Source of the DNA: an uncultured Collinsella sp. | GTDB lineage: Bacteria > Actinomycetota > Coriobacteriia > Coriobacteriales > Coriobacteriaceae | Assembly (NCBI GenBank): GCA_958407465.1 | Contig: CATYIV010000029.1 | Span: 1 to 28,139, forward strand | Length of the DNA: 28,139 nucleotides | Direction: 5' to 3' | Shown: one piece after another, positions 1-8,252 of the stretch | Numbering within the stretch: position 1 is the first letter of the stretch | Layout: the number at the start of each line of letters is the position of its first letter | Made by a program: the position numbers and the translations under genes | The notes under the pieces: model-generated | The model's input: the letters and a program-made list of their open reading frames with translations, nothing else | What the model was told of the DNA's origin: nothing | Database searches by the model: none

Positions 1-242
1 ACTTCTCAAAACAAAGCAGGCGCCCCGGCCCTGGCGATGTAACCCTGGCTGACCATAGTTGGATGCACGGTCCACAAGGCAGCGTGAGCAAAGTCCCTAT
101 TACATTAAAAAGAATCAGCCCCCGCATATCGAAACGGTCGAGAAGGCCACCCCGCCGGGCAAGGCCCCAGCGCGAGACCGTCCAGCGCAAGCGCTCCCCA
201 AGCAACCGCTCGCCGCTGGTTGCACAAAAGTCAGCGAGCGAG

Positions 243-333
243 TTCCAGGTGCCCCAGGTCACCGTGAAAGAGGAGCGACGCGTACTTTATGTACGCGAGC
301 GACGGTTTGAACGGCGAGATGGGGTGCCTGGAA
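243..333. repeat. Nested imperfect inverted repeat, candidate structured RNA or repeat element
   Basis: The outer arms at 243-255 and 321-333 pair over 13 positions with two mismatches or wobbles. Inside them ACCGT (261-265) can pair with ACGGT (302-306). The core CGCGTAC (279-285) and GTACGCG (291-297) form a perfect 7-bp hairpin with a TTTAT loop. The rest of 1-383 shows no convincing gene: the short reading frames there have no good ribosome binding site and no recognisable protein. The element may be a small RNA or a dispersed intergenic repeat; the sequence alone does not decide. Confidence 0.45.
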
Positions 334-352
334 CCCGCGCAGCGTCGAGCCA

Positions 353-378
353 TTACGCGGTTTGGTAAAACCGCGTAA
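353..378. terminator. Hairpin just downstream of xfp
   Basis: TTACGCGGTTT (353-363) and AAACCGCGTAA (368-378) form a perfect 11-bp stem with a 4-nt loop, five bases beyond the xfp stop codon. There is no clear T-run after it on the minus strand, so it may act as an mRNA 3'-end stabiliser rather than as a full intrinsic terminator. Confidence 0.5.
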
Positions 379-383
379 CTAAG

Positions 384-2912
384 TTACTCGTTGTCGCCCG
401 CGGTCATCTGCGTTGCGGAGAGTGCGCCGTCGGCAGCAGTTGCGGCTGCGGCGTCGGGCCAGACCCAGCCAGTGAAGGCCGGGTGATCGAAGCCCTCGTC
501 GCACGCAAACTCGAAGGCCTCGGTGCGGAACGCCTCCCACTCGTTAATCTGCTCGGCAAACTTATCGGCGTCGACCATGCGCAGCACGTCGGCGGCAAGC
601 GCCCAGCGGTCCATGTTGTTCAGGCGCAGCATGTCGAACGGCGTGGTCGTGGAGCCCTTCTCCTCGTAGCCGTGGACACGGAAGGCGTCGTGGCCGGGAC
701 GGTTCCAAATCAGACGGCGGATCGTGCCGGCATAGGCATGGAATGCGAAGAGCACGGGCTTCTCGCCGCAACCGAACAGCTCAGCCCAGCGCTCGTCGCT
801 GAGAGCCTGGTCGTTCTCGCAGACGTTCTGGATCTTGAGCAGGTCGACCACGTTGACGAACCATACCTTGATGCCCAGCTCGCGCAGCATGTCGGTTGCA
901 GCCAGAGCCTCAAGCGTCGGCACGTCACCGCAGGTGGCGACCACGACGTCGGCCTCGGCGAGCGAATCGGCGGTCGATGCCCACTCCCAGGTCGCAACGC
1001 CCTCGGCGAGCTCCGCCTTGGCCTCGTCGACCGTCTGGAAGGTCGGAGCAGGCTGCTTGCCGCAGAAGATGGCGTTGACGCAGTCAGTGGACTGGTAGAC
1101 GCGCTCGGCCACGGCGAGAGCCATGTTGGCGTCGGCCGGATAGTAGGCGTTTACGATGTGCGTGTCGTTGGCCTTGTTGAGCAGCAGGTCGATAAAGCCG
1201 GGGTCCTGATGCGAGAAGCCGTTGTGGTCCTGACGCCAGACGTGGCTCGACAGCAAAATGTTAAGGCCGCTGATGGGGGCACGCCACGGAATCTCGCGCT
1301 TGGTAGCCTCGAGCCACTTGCAGTGCTGGTTGACCATGGAGTCGACCACATGGACAAAGCTCTCATAGGAGCTCCACACGCCGGAACGGCCAGTGAGCAC
1401 GTAGGCCTCGAGGAAGCCCTCGCATTGGTGCTCGGACAGCTGCTCGACAACCTTACCGGAGCCTGCCAGCAGCTCGTCGTTGGCCTCGTCCTCGTAGAAG
1501 CCGGCGTCCCACTGCTTCTTGGTCACCTTGTAGGCAGCCTGCAGGCGGTTGGACGCGGTCTCGTCGGGACCAAAGATGCGGAAGTCATCCATGTTCTTGG
1601 CCAGAACGTCGGCAGTGTACTCACCAAAGACGCGGGCGGCCTCGGTGGAGCCCCAGCCATGACCCTTAGTTGCGACGGGGACCTCGTGGGCATGAATATC
1701 GGGCAGCTCGAGCTCGCGACGCACCTTACCGCCGTTCGCGTTGGGGTTGGCGCCGATGCGCAGCTCGCCGGTCGGCATAAAGGCCGTCACCTCGGGGCGC
1801 ACCTGACCCTCGGGCGTAAAGAGCTCCTCGGGCTTGTAGGAACGCAGCCACTCGCGCAGCACGCGGAAGTGCTCGTGGGTGTCCTTGGCGCTCGCCAACG
1901 GCACCTGATGCGCGCGCCAGGAGTCCTCGGTCTTCTTGCCGTCGATGTGCTTGGGGCAAGTCCAGCCCTTGGGCGTACGGAACACAATCATGGGATAGGC
2001 CGGGCGGACCACGGTCTCGCCTGCGGCGGCCTGGGCCTGCGCGGTGGCCTTGATGTCACAGATCTCATCGAAGACCTGCTCAAACAGGGCAGCGAAACGC
2101 GCATGAATGCTTGCGTGGCTCTCGTCGTCAAAGCCGGCGACAAAGAAGTGCGGCTTATAGCCCATGCCCTCAAAGAACTTGGTGAGCTCTTCGTCGGACA
2201 CGCGGGCAAGGATGGTGGGGTTGGCGATCTTGTAGCCGTTGAGGTGCAGGATCGGCAGGACGATGCCGTCGGTCGCCGGGTTCACGAGCTTGTTGGACTG
2301 CCAAGAGGTCGCGAGCGGACCGGTCTCGGACTCGCCATCGCCCACCACGGCCACGGCCAGCAGGCTCGGGTTGTCCATAACGGCGCCGTAGGCGTGGCTG
2401 AGCGTGTAGCCGAGCTCGCCGCCCTCGTGGATGGAACCGGGCGTCTCGGGCGCAAAGTGGCTCGGGATGCCGCCGGGATAGGAGAACTGGCGGAAGAACT
2501 TCTGCAGGCCGGCCTCGTCATTGGTGATGTCGGGGCGGATCTCACGGTAGGTGCCGTCGAGCAGCGACTGAGCAGTACCGGCGGGGCCACCGTGACCAGG
2601 GCCCATCAAGAAGATAGCATTCTGGTTGTGGTCGGCAATGAGACGATTGACGTGACCGAACAGGAAGTTGATGCCGGGCGTGGTACCCCAGTGGCCAACC
2701 AGGCGGTGCTTAACGTCCGGACGACCGAAGTCGCGCGTCTCGCCGGTCTTCTCGTCGACAAAGTCGGGGCGCATTAGCGGGTTAGAGCGAAGGTAGATCT
2801 GACCGACGGACAGATAGTTCGATGCGCGCCAATACAGGTCGACGCCCTCGAGCTCGGAAGCCGGCACCTCGTGGCCCAGCTTTTGCCACGGCGTCCCCAG
2901 TGTTTTAGCCAT
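384..2912 (-). CDS. xfp: Xylulose-5-phosphate/fructose-6-phosphate phosphoketolase
   Basis: This cytoplasmic thiamine-diphosphate enzyme cleaves xylulose 5-phosphate (and usually fructose 6-phosphate) with phosphate to acetyl-phosphate plus glyceraldehyde 3-phosphate or erythrose 4-phosphate. The protein is 842 aa, slightly longer than the usual 790-830. Family motifs are clear: [39 protein letters not shown], the ThDP-binding [11 protein letters not shown], and [11 protein letters not shown]. The C-terminal half carries the pyrimidine-binding and transketolase C-like regions. The start at 2912 has AAGGGA about eight bases upstream on the minus strand. It lies downstream of, and is probably controlled by, the LacI-type regulator: two operator-like palindromes sit at its promoter. 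It supports fermentative acetate and ATP production by a phosphoketolase route. Whether both sugar phosphates are used cannot be read from the sequence. Confidence 0.96.
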   Translation of the reverse strand: MAKTLGTPWQKLGHEVPASELEGVDLYWRASNYLSVGQIYLRSNPLMRPDFVDEKTGETRDFGRPDVKHRLVGHWGTTPGINFLFGHVNRLIADHNQNAIFLMGPGHGGPAGTAQSLLDGTYREIRPDITNDEAGLQKFFRQFSYPGGIPSHFAPETPGSIHEGGELGYTLSHAYGAVMDNPSLLAVAVVGDGESETGPLATSWQSNKLVNPATDGIVLPILHLNGYKIANPTILARVSDEELTKFFEGMGYKPHFFVAGFDDESHASIHARFAALFEQVFDEICDIKATAQAQAAAGETVVRPAYPMIVFRTPKGWTCPKHIDGKKTEDSWRAHQVPLASAKDTHEHFRVLREWLRSYKPEELFTPEGQVRPEVTAFMPTGELRIGANPNANGGKVRRELELPDIHAHEVPVATKGHGWGSTEAARVFGEYTADVLAKNMDDFRIFGPDETASNRLQAAYKVTKKQWDAGFYEDEANDELLAGSGKVVEQLSEHQCEGFLEAYVLTGRSGVWSSYESFVHVVDSMVNQHCKWLEATKREIPWRAPISGLNILLSSHVWRQDHNGFSHQDPGFIDLLLNKANDTHIVNAYYPADANMALAVAERVYQSTDCVNAIFCGKQPAPTFQTVDEAKAELAEGVATWEWASTADSLAEADVVVATCGDVPTLEALAATDMLRELGIKVWFVNVVDLLKIQNVCENDQALSDERWAELFGCGEKPVLFAFHAYAGTIRRLIWNRPGHDAFRVHGYEEKGSTTTPFDMLRLNNMDRWALAADVLRMVDADKFAEQINEWEAFRTEAFEFACDEGFDHPAFTGWVWPDAAAATAADGALSATQMTAGDNE

Positions 2913-2970
2913 TGTTTATGTCCCTTCGCTGTGCGGTCGCCCTCCGATACGGCAACCTTTCGTTGGGACT

Positions 2971-3014
2971 AGTATATTTGCTAAAACGTTTTATCATGGT
3001 GAAAAAACGTTTTA
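2971..3014 (-). promoter_or_regulatory. xfp promoter with tandem LacI-type operators
   Basis: TAAAACGTTTTA at 2982-2993 is a perfect 12-bp palindrome with a central CG, as in LacI/GalR-family operators. A near-copy, AAAAACGTTTTA, lies at 3003-3014; the centres are 21 bp apart, two helical turns, so both sites face the same side of the DNA. A -10-like TATACT (minus strand, 2971-2976) lies just downstream of the first palindrome, which would sit in the promoter spacer and suggests repression. No good -35 is visible. A looser palindrome, TAAACGTGTTTA, is at 3108-3119 over the end of the regulator gene. Confidence 0.7.
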
Positions 3015-3116
3015 CCACCCTTATCAATCCCATCGATTAGCAAAACGCGACATTCACCTGCGGCATTGCCCGTCACAGGTGCTCCACATTCGGTCTCTGC
3101 AAATTGATAAACGTGT

Positions 3117-4145
3117 TTAGTTGTGTTTAGTAAGCTCGAGCACGCTGTCCTTAACGATAAGCTCCGGCTCCAGAACGACCTCTTCGGCACGCCTGCCGCC
3201 CCTACCGGCAAGACGCTTGGACATGCAGCCAAAAGCATGCTCCGCAAGGACACCAGGGTCCTGCTCAATCGCGGTCAGCGCCGGCTCAAAGAGAACGTCG
3301 GCCGCCGAGTTGTCATAGCTCACCACCGAGATATCGCCCGGGATGCTCTTCCCCATCTCGTGCAAGCGCTTGAGCAAACCGAGGGCAATGTTATCCGAGC
3401 TTGCGAACACGGCAGTGGCGTCAGTTGCGAGCACCGCCTCCGAGGCCTCGTATGCGCTCGGAATGTAGTACTCGCTCTCAAACTCCAAACGTGCGTCGAT
3501 CGGCAGGCCAACCTCACGCAGCGCGCGCTCATAGCCGGCAAGTCGCTTGCGACCCGTATTGGAACGGCGTGCGTTAACCAAGCAGGCGATGCGACGGTGG
3601 CCTTGCTCGATCAGATAGCGGGTGGCCATGTAGCCACCCATCTCGTGGTCGAACATCACCTTGTCGCACTCGAGCCCCTCAATGGCACGGTCGACCATTA
3701 CGGCCGGGATGGGCAGGTGGCTGACTTCTTCGCGCAGGGCGCGGTCGTCGGAGAACTCGTCACCCACCACCAGAAAGACGCCATCAACGCCGCGCGTCAC
3801 CAGCTGGCGTAGCAGCTCCAGATCGTCATCGGCGCTGCCGCCCAAGCTGGTAATGAAGAGCGCATAGCCGTCCTCGCGGCAGCGCTTTTCCAGGCTACCG
3901 GCGAGCGAGGCAAAAAAGCGGCTCTCGATGTTAGGGACGATAAGGCCCAGCGTGCGCGACTCGCGCATGACCAGGCTGCGCGCAATCTGGTTGGGAACAT
4001 AGTGGTTGCGCGCCGCGACCTCCTTGATAAGTTTGCGGTTTTCTTCCGAGATGCGACAGGGCCGATTATTGAGCACAAGCGAGACCGACGAGGGGGAAAG
4101 CCCCACCTCCTGGGCGATCTGCTTGAGGGTGACTTTGTTGGCCAT
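3117..4145 (-). CDS. LacI/GalR-family transcriptional regulator
   Basis: This is a 342-aa DNA-binding regulator of typical family length. The N-terminal helix-turn-helix covers about residues 4-28 (VTLKQIAQEVGLSPSSVSLV), followed by the hinge helix region (NHYVPNQIARSL) and a periplasmic-binding-protein-like effector domain from about residue 60 (TLGLIVPNIESRFFA). Late motifs such as FASSDNIALGLL and DISVVSYDN are typical. The start at 4145 has GGAAGGAG five bases upstream. A minus-strand -10-like TATACT lies at 4181-4186. It sits directly upstream of xfp in the same orientation, and two LacI-type palindromes lie between the genes, so xfp is its likely target. The effector is unknown; a sugar or sugar phosphate is usual for the family. 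Confidence 0.93.
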   Translation of the reverse strand: MANKVTLKQIAQEVGLSPSSVSLVLNNRPCRISEENRKLIKEVAARNHYVPNQIARSLVMRESRTLGLIVPNIESRFFASLAGSLEKRCREDGYALFITSLGGSADDDLELLRQLVTRGVDGVFLVVGDEFSDDRALREEVSHLPIPAVMVDRAIEGLECDKVMFDHEMGGYMATRYLIEQGHRRIACLVNARRSNTGRKRLAGYERALREVGLPIDARLEFESEYYIPSAYEASEAVLATDATAVFASSDNIALGLLKRLHEMGKSIPGDISVVSYDNSAADVLFEPALTAIEQDPGVLAEHAFGCMSKRLAGRGGRRAEEVVLEPELIVKDSVLELTKHN

Positions 4146-4328
4146 CTCGCTCCTTCCGGGTTTACGCGCAATCTCTTGAAAGTATAGCGACTACCCCTCT
4201 ACCTCGGTGATAAACACTTTACCAATCCGGTGGACGGCTGTTTTATCGCCGCCAGCGCACCAAATCCGTCCGGGTGGGGTATATTGCAATCGATTGATGA
4301 CAACGACCACCAAAAGGCGGATATCCGT

Positions 4329-5291
4329 ATGCACGAGAACGATTTTTTTAACGAGGACCTGCTGTGCGCGCTCGCTGGCGTTGCCGGCGAGGACAACGTG
4401 CTGATGAGCGAGCCCATGCGCGAGCACACCACGTTTAAGATCGGCGGTCCGGCCGACGTCTTTGTCACGCCCGATACTGAGCAGGGCCTCGTCGCCACGC
4501 TCGATACCTGCTATCGCTGCAATCTACCACTCACCATCGTGGGCAACGGCTCCGACTTGCTCGTCGGCGACAAGGGCATCCGCGGCGTCGTCGTAGCGCT
4601 GGGCGAGGGCCTCTCCGACATTACGGTCGACGGCACGCACGTCACGGCGGCAGCCGGCGCCTTGCTTTCCGATGTCGCAGCCGCGGCAGCCGAGGCCGGC
4701 CTTACCGGCATGGAGCCCATCTCGGGCATTCCCGGATCGGTCGGCGGTGCCTGCTACATGAACGCCGGAGCATACGGCGCTTGCATGGCCGATGTGCTGG
4801 AGTCCGTGCGCGTCTACAAGCCCGCACGCATGCTCGACGACGGCACCCGCGGTAGCGGCAGCATTATCGAGTTCGATGTCGATGAGCTCAACCTGGGCTA
4901 TCGCAAGAGCCGCATTGCCGACGACGGTTTCATCGTGCTTTCGGCCACTTTCAATCTCGCCCCGGGCAACGCCGCGATGATCAAGGCCGACATGGACGAC
5001 TACCGCCAGCGCCGCGAGGACAAGCAGCCGCTCGACATGCCGAGTGCCGGCTCCACTTTCAAGCGCCCCGAGGGCTACTTTGCCGGCAAGCTCATCATGG
5101 ACGCCGGCCTGCGAGGACACGCCATCGGCGGCGCGCAGGTGAGCGAAAAGCACTGCGGCTTCATCGTCAACGCCGACCACGCCACCGCCGCCGATGTCGA
5201 CGAACTCATCCGCCACATCCAAACAACCGTCAAAGACCAATTCGACGTAGACCTCGAACCCGAAGTCCACCGAGTCGGCGAATTCCTCTAA
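4329..5291 (+). CDS. murB: UDP-N-acetylmuramate dehydrogenase (UDP-N-acetylenolpyruvoylglucosamine reductase)
   Basis: This FAD enzyme reduces UDP-GlcNAc-enolpyruvate to UDP-MurNAc with NADPH, the second committed step of peptidoglycan precursor synthesis in the cytoplasm. The protein is 320 aa from the chosen start. Motifs: TTFKIGGPADVFV and GNGSDLLVGDKGIRG in the FAD-binding part, GMEPISGIPGSVGGACYMNAG, the catalytic-serine segment PSAGSTFKRPEG, and GGAQVSEKHCGFIVN near the end. I chose ATG 4329 because homologues begin near here and AAGGCGG lies about eight bases upstream; the frame is open to 4230 but the extra residues look like leader sequence. It is divergent from the LacI gene and appears to be transcribed alone, ending in a strong terminator. 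A weak -10-like TATATT lies at 4280-4285. Confidence 0.95.
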   Translation: MHENDFFNEDLLCALAGVAGEDNVLMSEPMREHTTFKIGGPADVFVTPDTEQGLVATLDTCYRCNLPLTIVGNGSDLLVGDKGIRGVVVALGEGLSDITVDGTHVTAAAGALLSDVAAAAAEAGLTGMEPISGIPGSVGGACYMNAGAYGACMADVLESVRVYKPARMLDDGTRGSGSIIEFDVDELNLGYRKSRIADDGFIVLSATFNLAPGNAAMIKADMDDYRQRREDKQPLDMPSAGSTFKRPEGYFAGKLIMDAGLRGHAIGGAQVSEKHCGFIVNADHATAADVDELIRHIQTTVKDQFDVDLEPEVHRVGEFL

Positions 5292-5295
5292 CAAA

Positions 5296-5327
5296 GAAGG
5301 CCCCGAAAGGGGCCTTCACTTTCTTTT
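5296..5327 (+). terminator. Intrinsic terminator of murB
   Basis: GAAGGCCCC (296-304 of the 5 kb block) and GGGGCCTTC (309-317) form a perfect 9-bp stem closed by a GAAA tetraloop, followed by ACTTTCTTTT. It begins five bases after the murB stop. Confidence 0.92.
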
Positions 5328-5369
5328 ATTCAGACAACCAATCCGGTGCGTAGCGCCCCGAACCCGAGA

Positions 5370-5505
5370 GGGCCGCGTGCCCGCCCGCAATATATTTGAT
5401 TGATCGCGAGTTCCGCACGCAAAGAAGGCCACTTAATGTGGCCTTCGTCTTGCGCAGGACTGCCCGAGCAGGCAATCAAATATATTGCGGGCGGGCACGC
5501 GGCCC
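5370..5505. repeat. Large perfect inverted repeat with internal hairpin
   Basis: The arms 5370-5402 and 5473-5505 are perfect inverted copies over 33 bases, starting GGGCCGCGTGCCCGCC and including the AT-rich CAATATATTTGATTG. Between them a second hairpin, GAAGGCCAC (5424-5432) with GTGGCCTTC (5438-5446), can end transcripts of the minus-strand gene that stops at 5514. The 5404-5436 part recurs elsewhere in the window at 23279-23311. No transposase is present. This looks like a non-coding mobile or REP-like element, and the short reading frames through it are probably not genes. Confidence 0.75.
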
Positions 5506-5513
5506 AGTCGGCT

Positions 5514-6704
5514 TTACGACAGCGCAATACCGCCAAGCCAGCCCCAACGCACGCCAGAGCCAGTACCATAAAAGCTAATGAACGAATCGAGCGACTTCGA
5601 TGTAATGGCACCCTCGTTGCTCATAACGATGCCGCCGCCAACGTAGATACCCACATGACCGTAGATAAGGCCCGGAGCACCCGTGCCGCTGTGCGAGGAA
5701 TCGGCCACGATCATGCCCACCTGCAGCGCCGAGCGGTCGGAGCTATAGCACCAGGCGTTGAACATGTCACACGCGTTGCCGCCAAAATAGCCCACGCCGG
5801 CATTGCGGAAGACGTTGGTAACCCAGGCAGCACACCAGCCCTGGCCGGGAGAAGGCGTCGAGTAGCACGCATTGACGACGGCCTGCTGCTTGCCCGAACC
5901 GCCCGTCTGTTGCGGGGTGCCGCCGGCATACGAGCCGCCACCCGAAGAAGAGCCCGTGTTCGCAGAGGCCGCGGCTGCCGCAGCCGCCTTCCTAGCGGCC
6001 TCCTCAGCCTGGGCGGCAGCGAGGATCTCGGAATCGCGCTGAGCCATGAGTTCCTTGACGTCGTCGGAAAGACCGTTCAGCACGGTCTGGACTTCTTGCT
6101 GCTTGGCCTGCATATCCTGCATCTGAGCCGTCTGCTGGTCCTTGAGTTTCTCCAGGTTGGCCTTTTGTGCTTCGAGCTCGGTCTTCTGCGCGTCGAGCTC
6201 AGCCTGAATCGTTTGGATATCCTCGATGGCATCGCGGTCGCTCTTGTTGATCTTCTCAACGTAATGCGCGTTGGCGACGAGTTCCTCAAACGAGCCAGAG
6301 GCCAGCAGCAGCGACAGGATGTTCGTACCGCCGGACTTGTAGCTGGCGGCCACGCGATCGGAAAGGTCGTTGCGCTTCTTCTTGAGCTCGGCCTTCTTTT
6401 CATCGATCTGGGCCTGCGTGTCGTCAATCTTGCCCTGGACATTTTCGATGTCGTTGAGGGTCTGGGCATTCTTGTTGGCCAGCGCCGCATACTCATTTGC
6501 GATGCTGTCGAGCTGGGCCTGAACCTCGTCGAGTTGGGCCTGGGCGGCATTCAATTTATCGGTGGTTTCTTTGGAAGCCTCCGCCGCATGGGCGCGAGTG
6601 GGCAGGCCAAAAAGAACTGCCGCAGAAGCGGCGCCGAACAGGGCCTTAAGGGCAGTGCGGCGCGAGAGCTCCTGGGAAAGGATGGAATCGCTGTTTGGTG
6701 ACAT
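5514..6704 (-). CDS. Secreted coiled-coil protein with C-terminal CHAP/NlpC-P60-type hydrolase domain
   Basis: This 396-aa exported protein probably cleaves peptidoglycan peptides at the cell surface. Residues 1-40 form a signal peptide with a twin-arginine-like SRRTALKALF and a cleavage-like AHAAEA. Residues about 40-220 are a long coiled coil (LNAAQAQLDEVQAQLDSI) like the PcsB/CwlO-type hydrolases that are held and activated by FtsEX. A low-complexity Ala/Gly/Ser linker follows to about 275. The C-terminal domain has GWCAAWV with Cys291, YGHVGIYV with His350, and NE at 363-364, a plausible catalytic Cys-His-polar set. The start at 6704 has CGGAG six bases upstream. No ftsEX gene lies in the window. 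CHAP and NlpC/P60 are hard to separate by eye; I favour CHAP. Confidence 0.85.
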   Translation of the reverse strand: MSPNSDSILSQELSRRTALKALFGAASAAVLFGLPTRAHAAEASKETTDKLNAAQAQLDEVQAQLDSIANEYAALANKNAQTLNDIENVQGKIDDTQAQIDEKKAELKKKRNDLSDRVAASYKSGGTNILSLLLASGSFEELVANAHYVEKINKSDRDAIEDIQTIQAELDAQKTELEAQKANLEKLKDQQTAQMQDMQAKQQEVQTVLNGLSDDVKELMAQRDSEILAAAQAEEAARKAAAAAAASANTGSSSGGGSYAGGTPQQTGGSGKQQAVVNACYSTPSPGQGWCAAWVTNVFRNAGVGYFGGNACDMFNAWCYSSDRSALQVGMIVADSSHSGTGAPGLIYGHVGIYVGGGIVMSNEGAITSKSLDSFISFYGTGSGVRWGWLGGIALS

Positions 6705-6927
6705 ATGTACTCCGTTACATGCTTATTTATATGTCGCTCAACTCATACATATTAGCGTACATATGGCGCGTCCCAACGATTTCCACGAACGGCAGGAAAC
6801 TACAAGGTCGGCGGCTCGTAAGCAATTGTCAAATTTGAGGTAACAATTGAGCAAGCCCTTATATGAGTACGTTAACATAATCCTCTGCTTTTCCTACAGT
6901 GCACCATTTGGGCGTCCCCGCCTGCGC

Positions 6928-6966
6928 TATACTCCCCTCTAGAAGTGTTCCTGATTCGATAGGAGA
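6928..6966 (+). promoter_or_regulatory. Probable galE -10 element and ribosome binding site
   Basis: TATACT at 6928-6933 is a good -10 hexamer; the -35 position is poor. TAGGAG at 6960-6965 lies five bases before the ATG at 6971 and decides the start over the upstream in-frame codon at 6899. Confidence 0.5.
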
Positions 6967-6970
6967 CTAC

Positions 6971-8032
6971 ATGTCCAAAGCACTCGACCCCAAAGACACC
7001 TGCGTCCTCGTTACCGGTGGCGCCGGCTTTATCGGCTCGCACACCGTCGTTCAGCTGCTCAAGGGTGGCTACCAGGTCGTCATCGTCGATGATCTCTCCA
7101 ACTCCAGCGCCGTCGCCGTCGACCGCGTCAAGACCATCGTGGGCGACGAGGCCGCCAAGAACCTCACCTTCTACGAGGCCAACGTGCTCGACCGCGATGC
7201 GATGAACAAGATCTTCGATACCCATCAGATCGACCGCGTCATCCACTTTGCCGGCTTTAAGGCCGTCGGCGAGTCGGTGAGCAAGCCCGTCGAGTACTAC
7301 CACAACAACATCGAGAACACCTTGGTGCTCATCGACGTCATGCGCAACCATGGCTGCAAGTCCATCATCTTCTCGAGCTCCTCGACCGTCTACGGCGACC
7401 CGGACAACCCGCCCGTCACCGAGGAAGACCCCAAGAAGCCCGCAACCAACCCCTATGGCTGGACCAAGTGGATGATCGAGCAGATCCTTATGGACGTCCA
7501 CACCGCCGACCCCGAGTGGGACGTCGTGCTGCTCCGTTACTTCAACCCCATCGGCGCTCATCCGTCGGGCCTGATCGGCGAGGACCCCAAGGGCATCCCC
7601 AACAACCTGGTGCCCTATGTCGCCCAGGTCGCCGTGGGCAAGCTCGAGGCCGTTCAGGTCTTTGGCAACGACTACCCCACCCCCGACGGCACCGGCGTGC
7701 GCGACTACATCCACGTGTGCGATCTGGCCTCTGGTCACGTTGCCGCCCTTAACTGGATGAACGGCAAGACCGGCGTCGAGATCTTTAACCTGGGCACCGG
7801 CACCGGCACCTCGGTACTCGAGGTCGTCGCCGCCTTCTCCAAGGCTTGTGGCAAGGAGCTGCCCTACGTGATCCGCGAGCGCCGCGCCGGCGACATCGCT
7901 GCCAACTGGTGCGATGCCTCCAAGGCCGAGCGCATGATGGGCTGGAAGGCCCAGTACGACATCGCGGACATGTGCCGCGATAGCTGGAACTGGCAGAGCC
8001 ACAACCCCAACGGCTTCACCGACGCCGAGTAG
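6971..8032 (+). CDS. galE: UDP-glucose 4-epimerase
   Basis: This cytoplasmic short-chain dehydrogenase interconverts UDP-glucose and UDP-galactose through a transient NAD-linked keto intermediate (Leloir pathway, cell-surface glycan precursors). It is 353 aa, close to the usual 330-350. The NAD-binding glycine motif GGAGFIG is at residues 16-22, SSSSTVYG holds the catalytic Ser/Thr, and Tyr162 and Lys166 form the YxxxK pair in YGWTK. LLRYFNPIGAHPSG and GTGVRDYIHVCDLA are typical of true GalE. The frame is open upstream to 6899, but the ribosome binding site and family starts favour ATG 6971. It ends in its own terminator, so it appears monocistronic. Confidence 0.96.
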   Translation: MSKALDPKDTCVLVTGGAGFIGSHTVVQLLKGGYQVVIVDDLSNSSAVAVDRVKTIVGDEAAKNLTFYEANVLDRDAMNKIFDTHQIDRVIHFAGFKAVGESVSKPVEYYHNNIENTLVLIDVMRNHGCKSIIFSSSSTVYGDPDNPPVTEEDPKKPATNPYGWTKWMIEQILMDVHTADPEWDVVLLRYFNPIGAHPSGLIGEDPKGIPNNLVPYVAQVAVGKLEAVQVFGNDYPTPDGTGVRDYIHVCDLASGHVAALNWMNGKTGVEIFNLGTGTGTSVLEVVAAFSKACGKELPYVIRERRAGDIAANWCDASKAERMMGWKAQYDIADMCRDSWNWQSHNPNGFTDAE

Positions 8033-8054
8033 CAAAAACCTACATACCGTTCTT

Positions 8055-8088
8055 GCCCCGATCTCACGTTGTGAGGTCGGGGCTTTTT
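8055..8088 (+). terminator. Intrinsic terminator of galE
   Basis: GCCCCGATCTCAC (8055-8067) and GTGAGGTCGGGGC (8071-8083) form a 13-bp stem with one T-G wobble and a 3-nt loop, followed by TTTTT. Confidence 0.93.
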
Positions 8089-8140
8089 CATGGCATGTAG
8101 CCATTCGCCGAAAATCGACCAACTTTTTTATCTTGCCTGT

Positions 8141-8167
8141 ACATGTTTAAACAACATGTTTTACAAT
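8141..8167 (+). promoter_or_regulatory. malQ operator palindrome and -10-like element
   Basis: ACATGTT (8141-8147) and AACATGT (8153-8159) are perfect 7-bp arms around TAAAC, and the site contains GTTTAAACAA (8145-8154). The same 10-mer, inverted, occurs twice upstream of the PTS gene. TACAAT at 8162-8167 could be the -10; no good -35 lies at the right distance, which would fit control by a bound factor. Confidence 0.55.
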
Positions 8168-8252
8168 AGGCGTATCGAATCAGAACATCGGAGGCGGACT
8201 GCACACCCATCGGCAGGCCGACCCCACAACAAGAAGGTTGGTGAGCGCATTC

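Noticed and set aside
59..368. Small overlapping genes at the left edge
   Set aside because: Two short frames overlap each other, lack ribosome binding sites and cross the inverted-repeat element; the composition looks non-coding.
483..2777. Long plus-strand open frame of 764 codons opposite xfp
   Set aside because: It is an antisense shadow of the phosphoketolase gene; high GC at third positions leaves the opposite strand open. The protein is low in recognisable motifs. Similar shadows lie opposite the CHAP-type hydrolase, malQ, the importer genes and cstA.
5330..5611. Small protein genes across the inverted repeat downstream of murB
   Set aside because: The frames run through the 33-bp palindrome and the repeat core on both strands, and similar fragments appear at the second repeat copy, so they are repeat translations.
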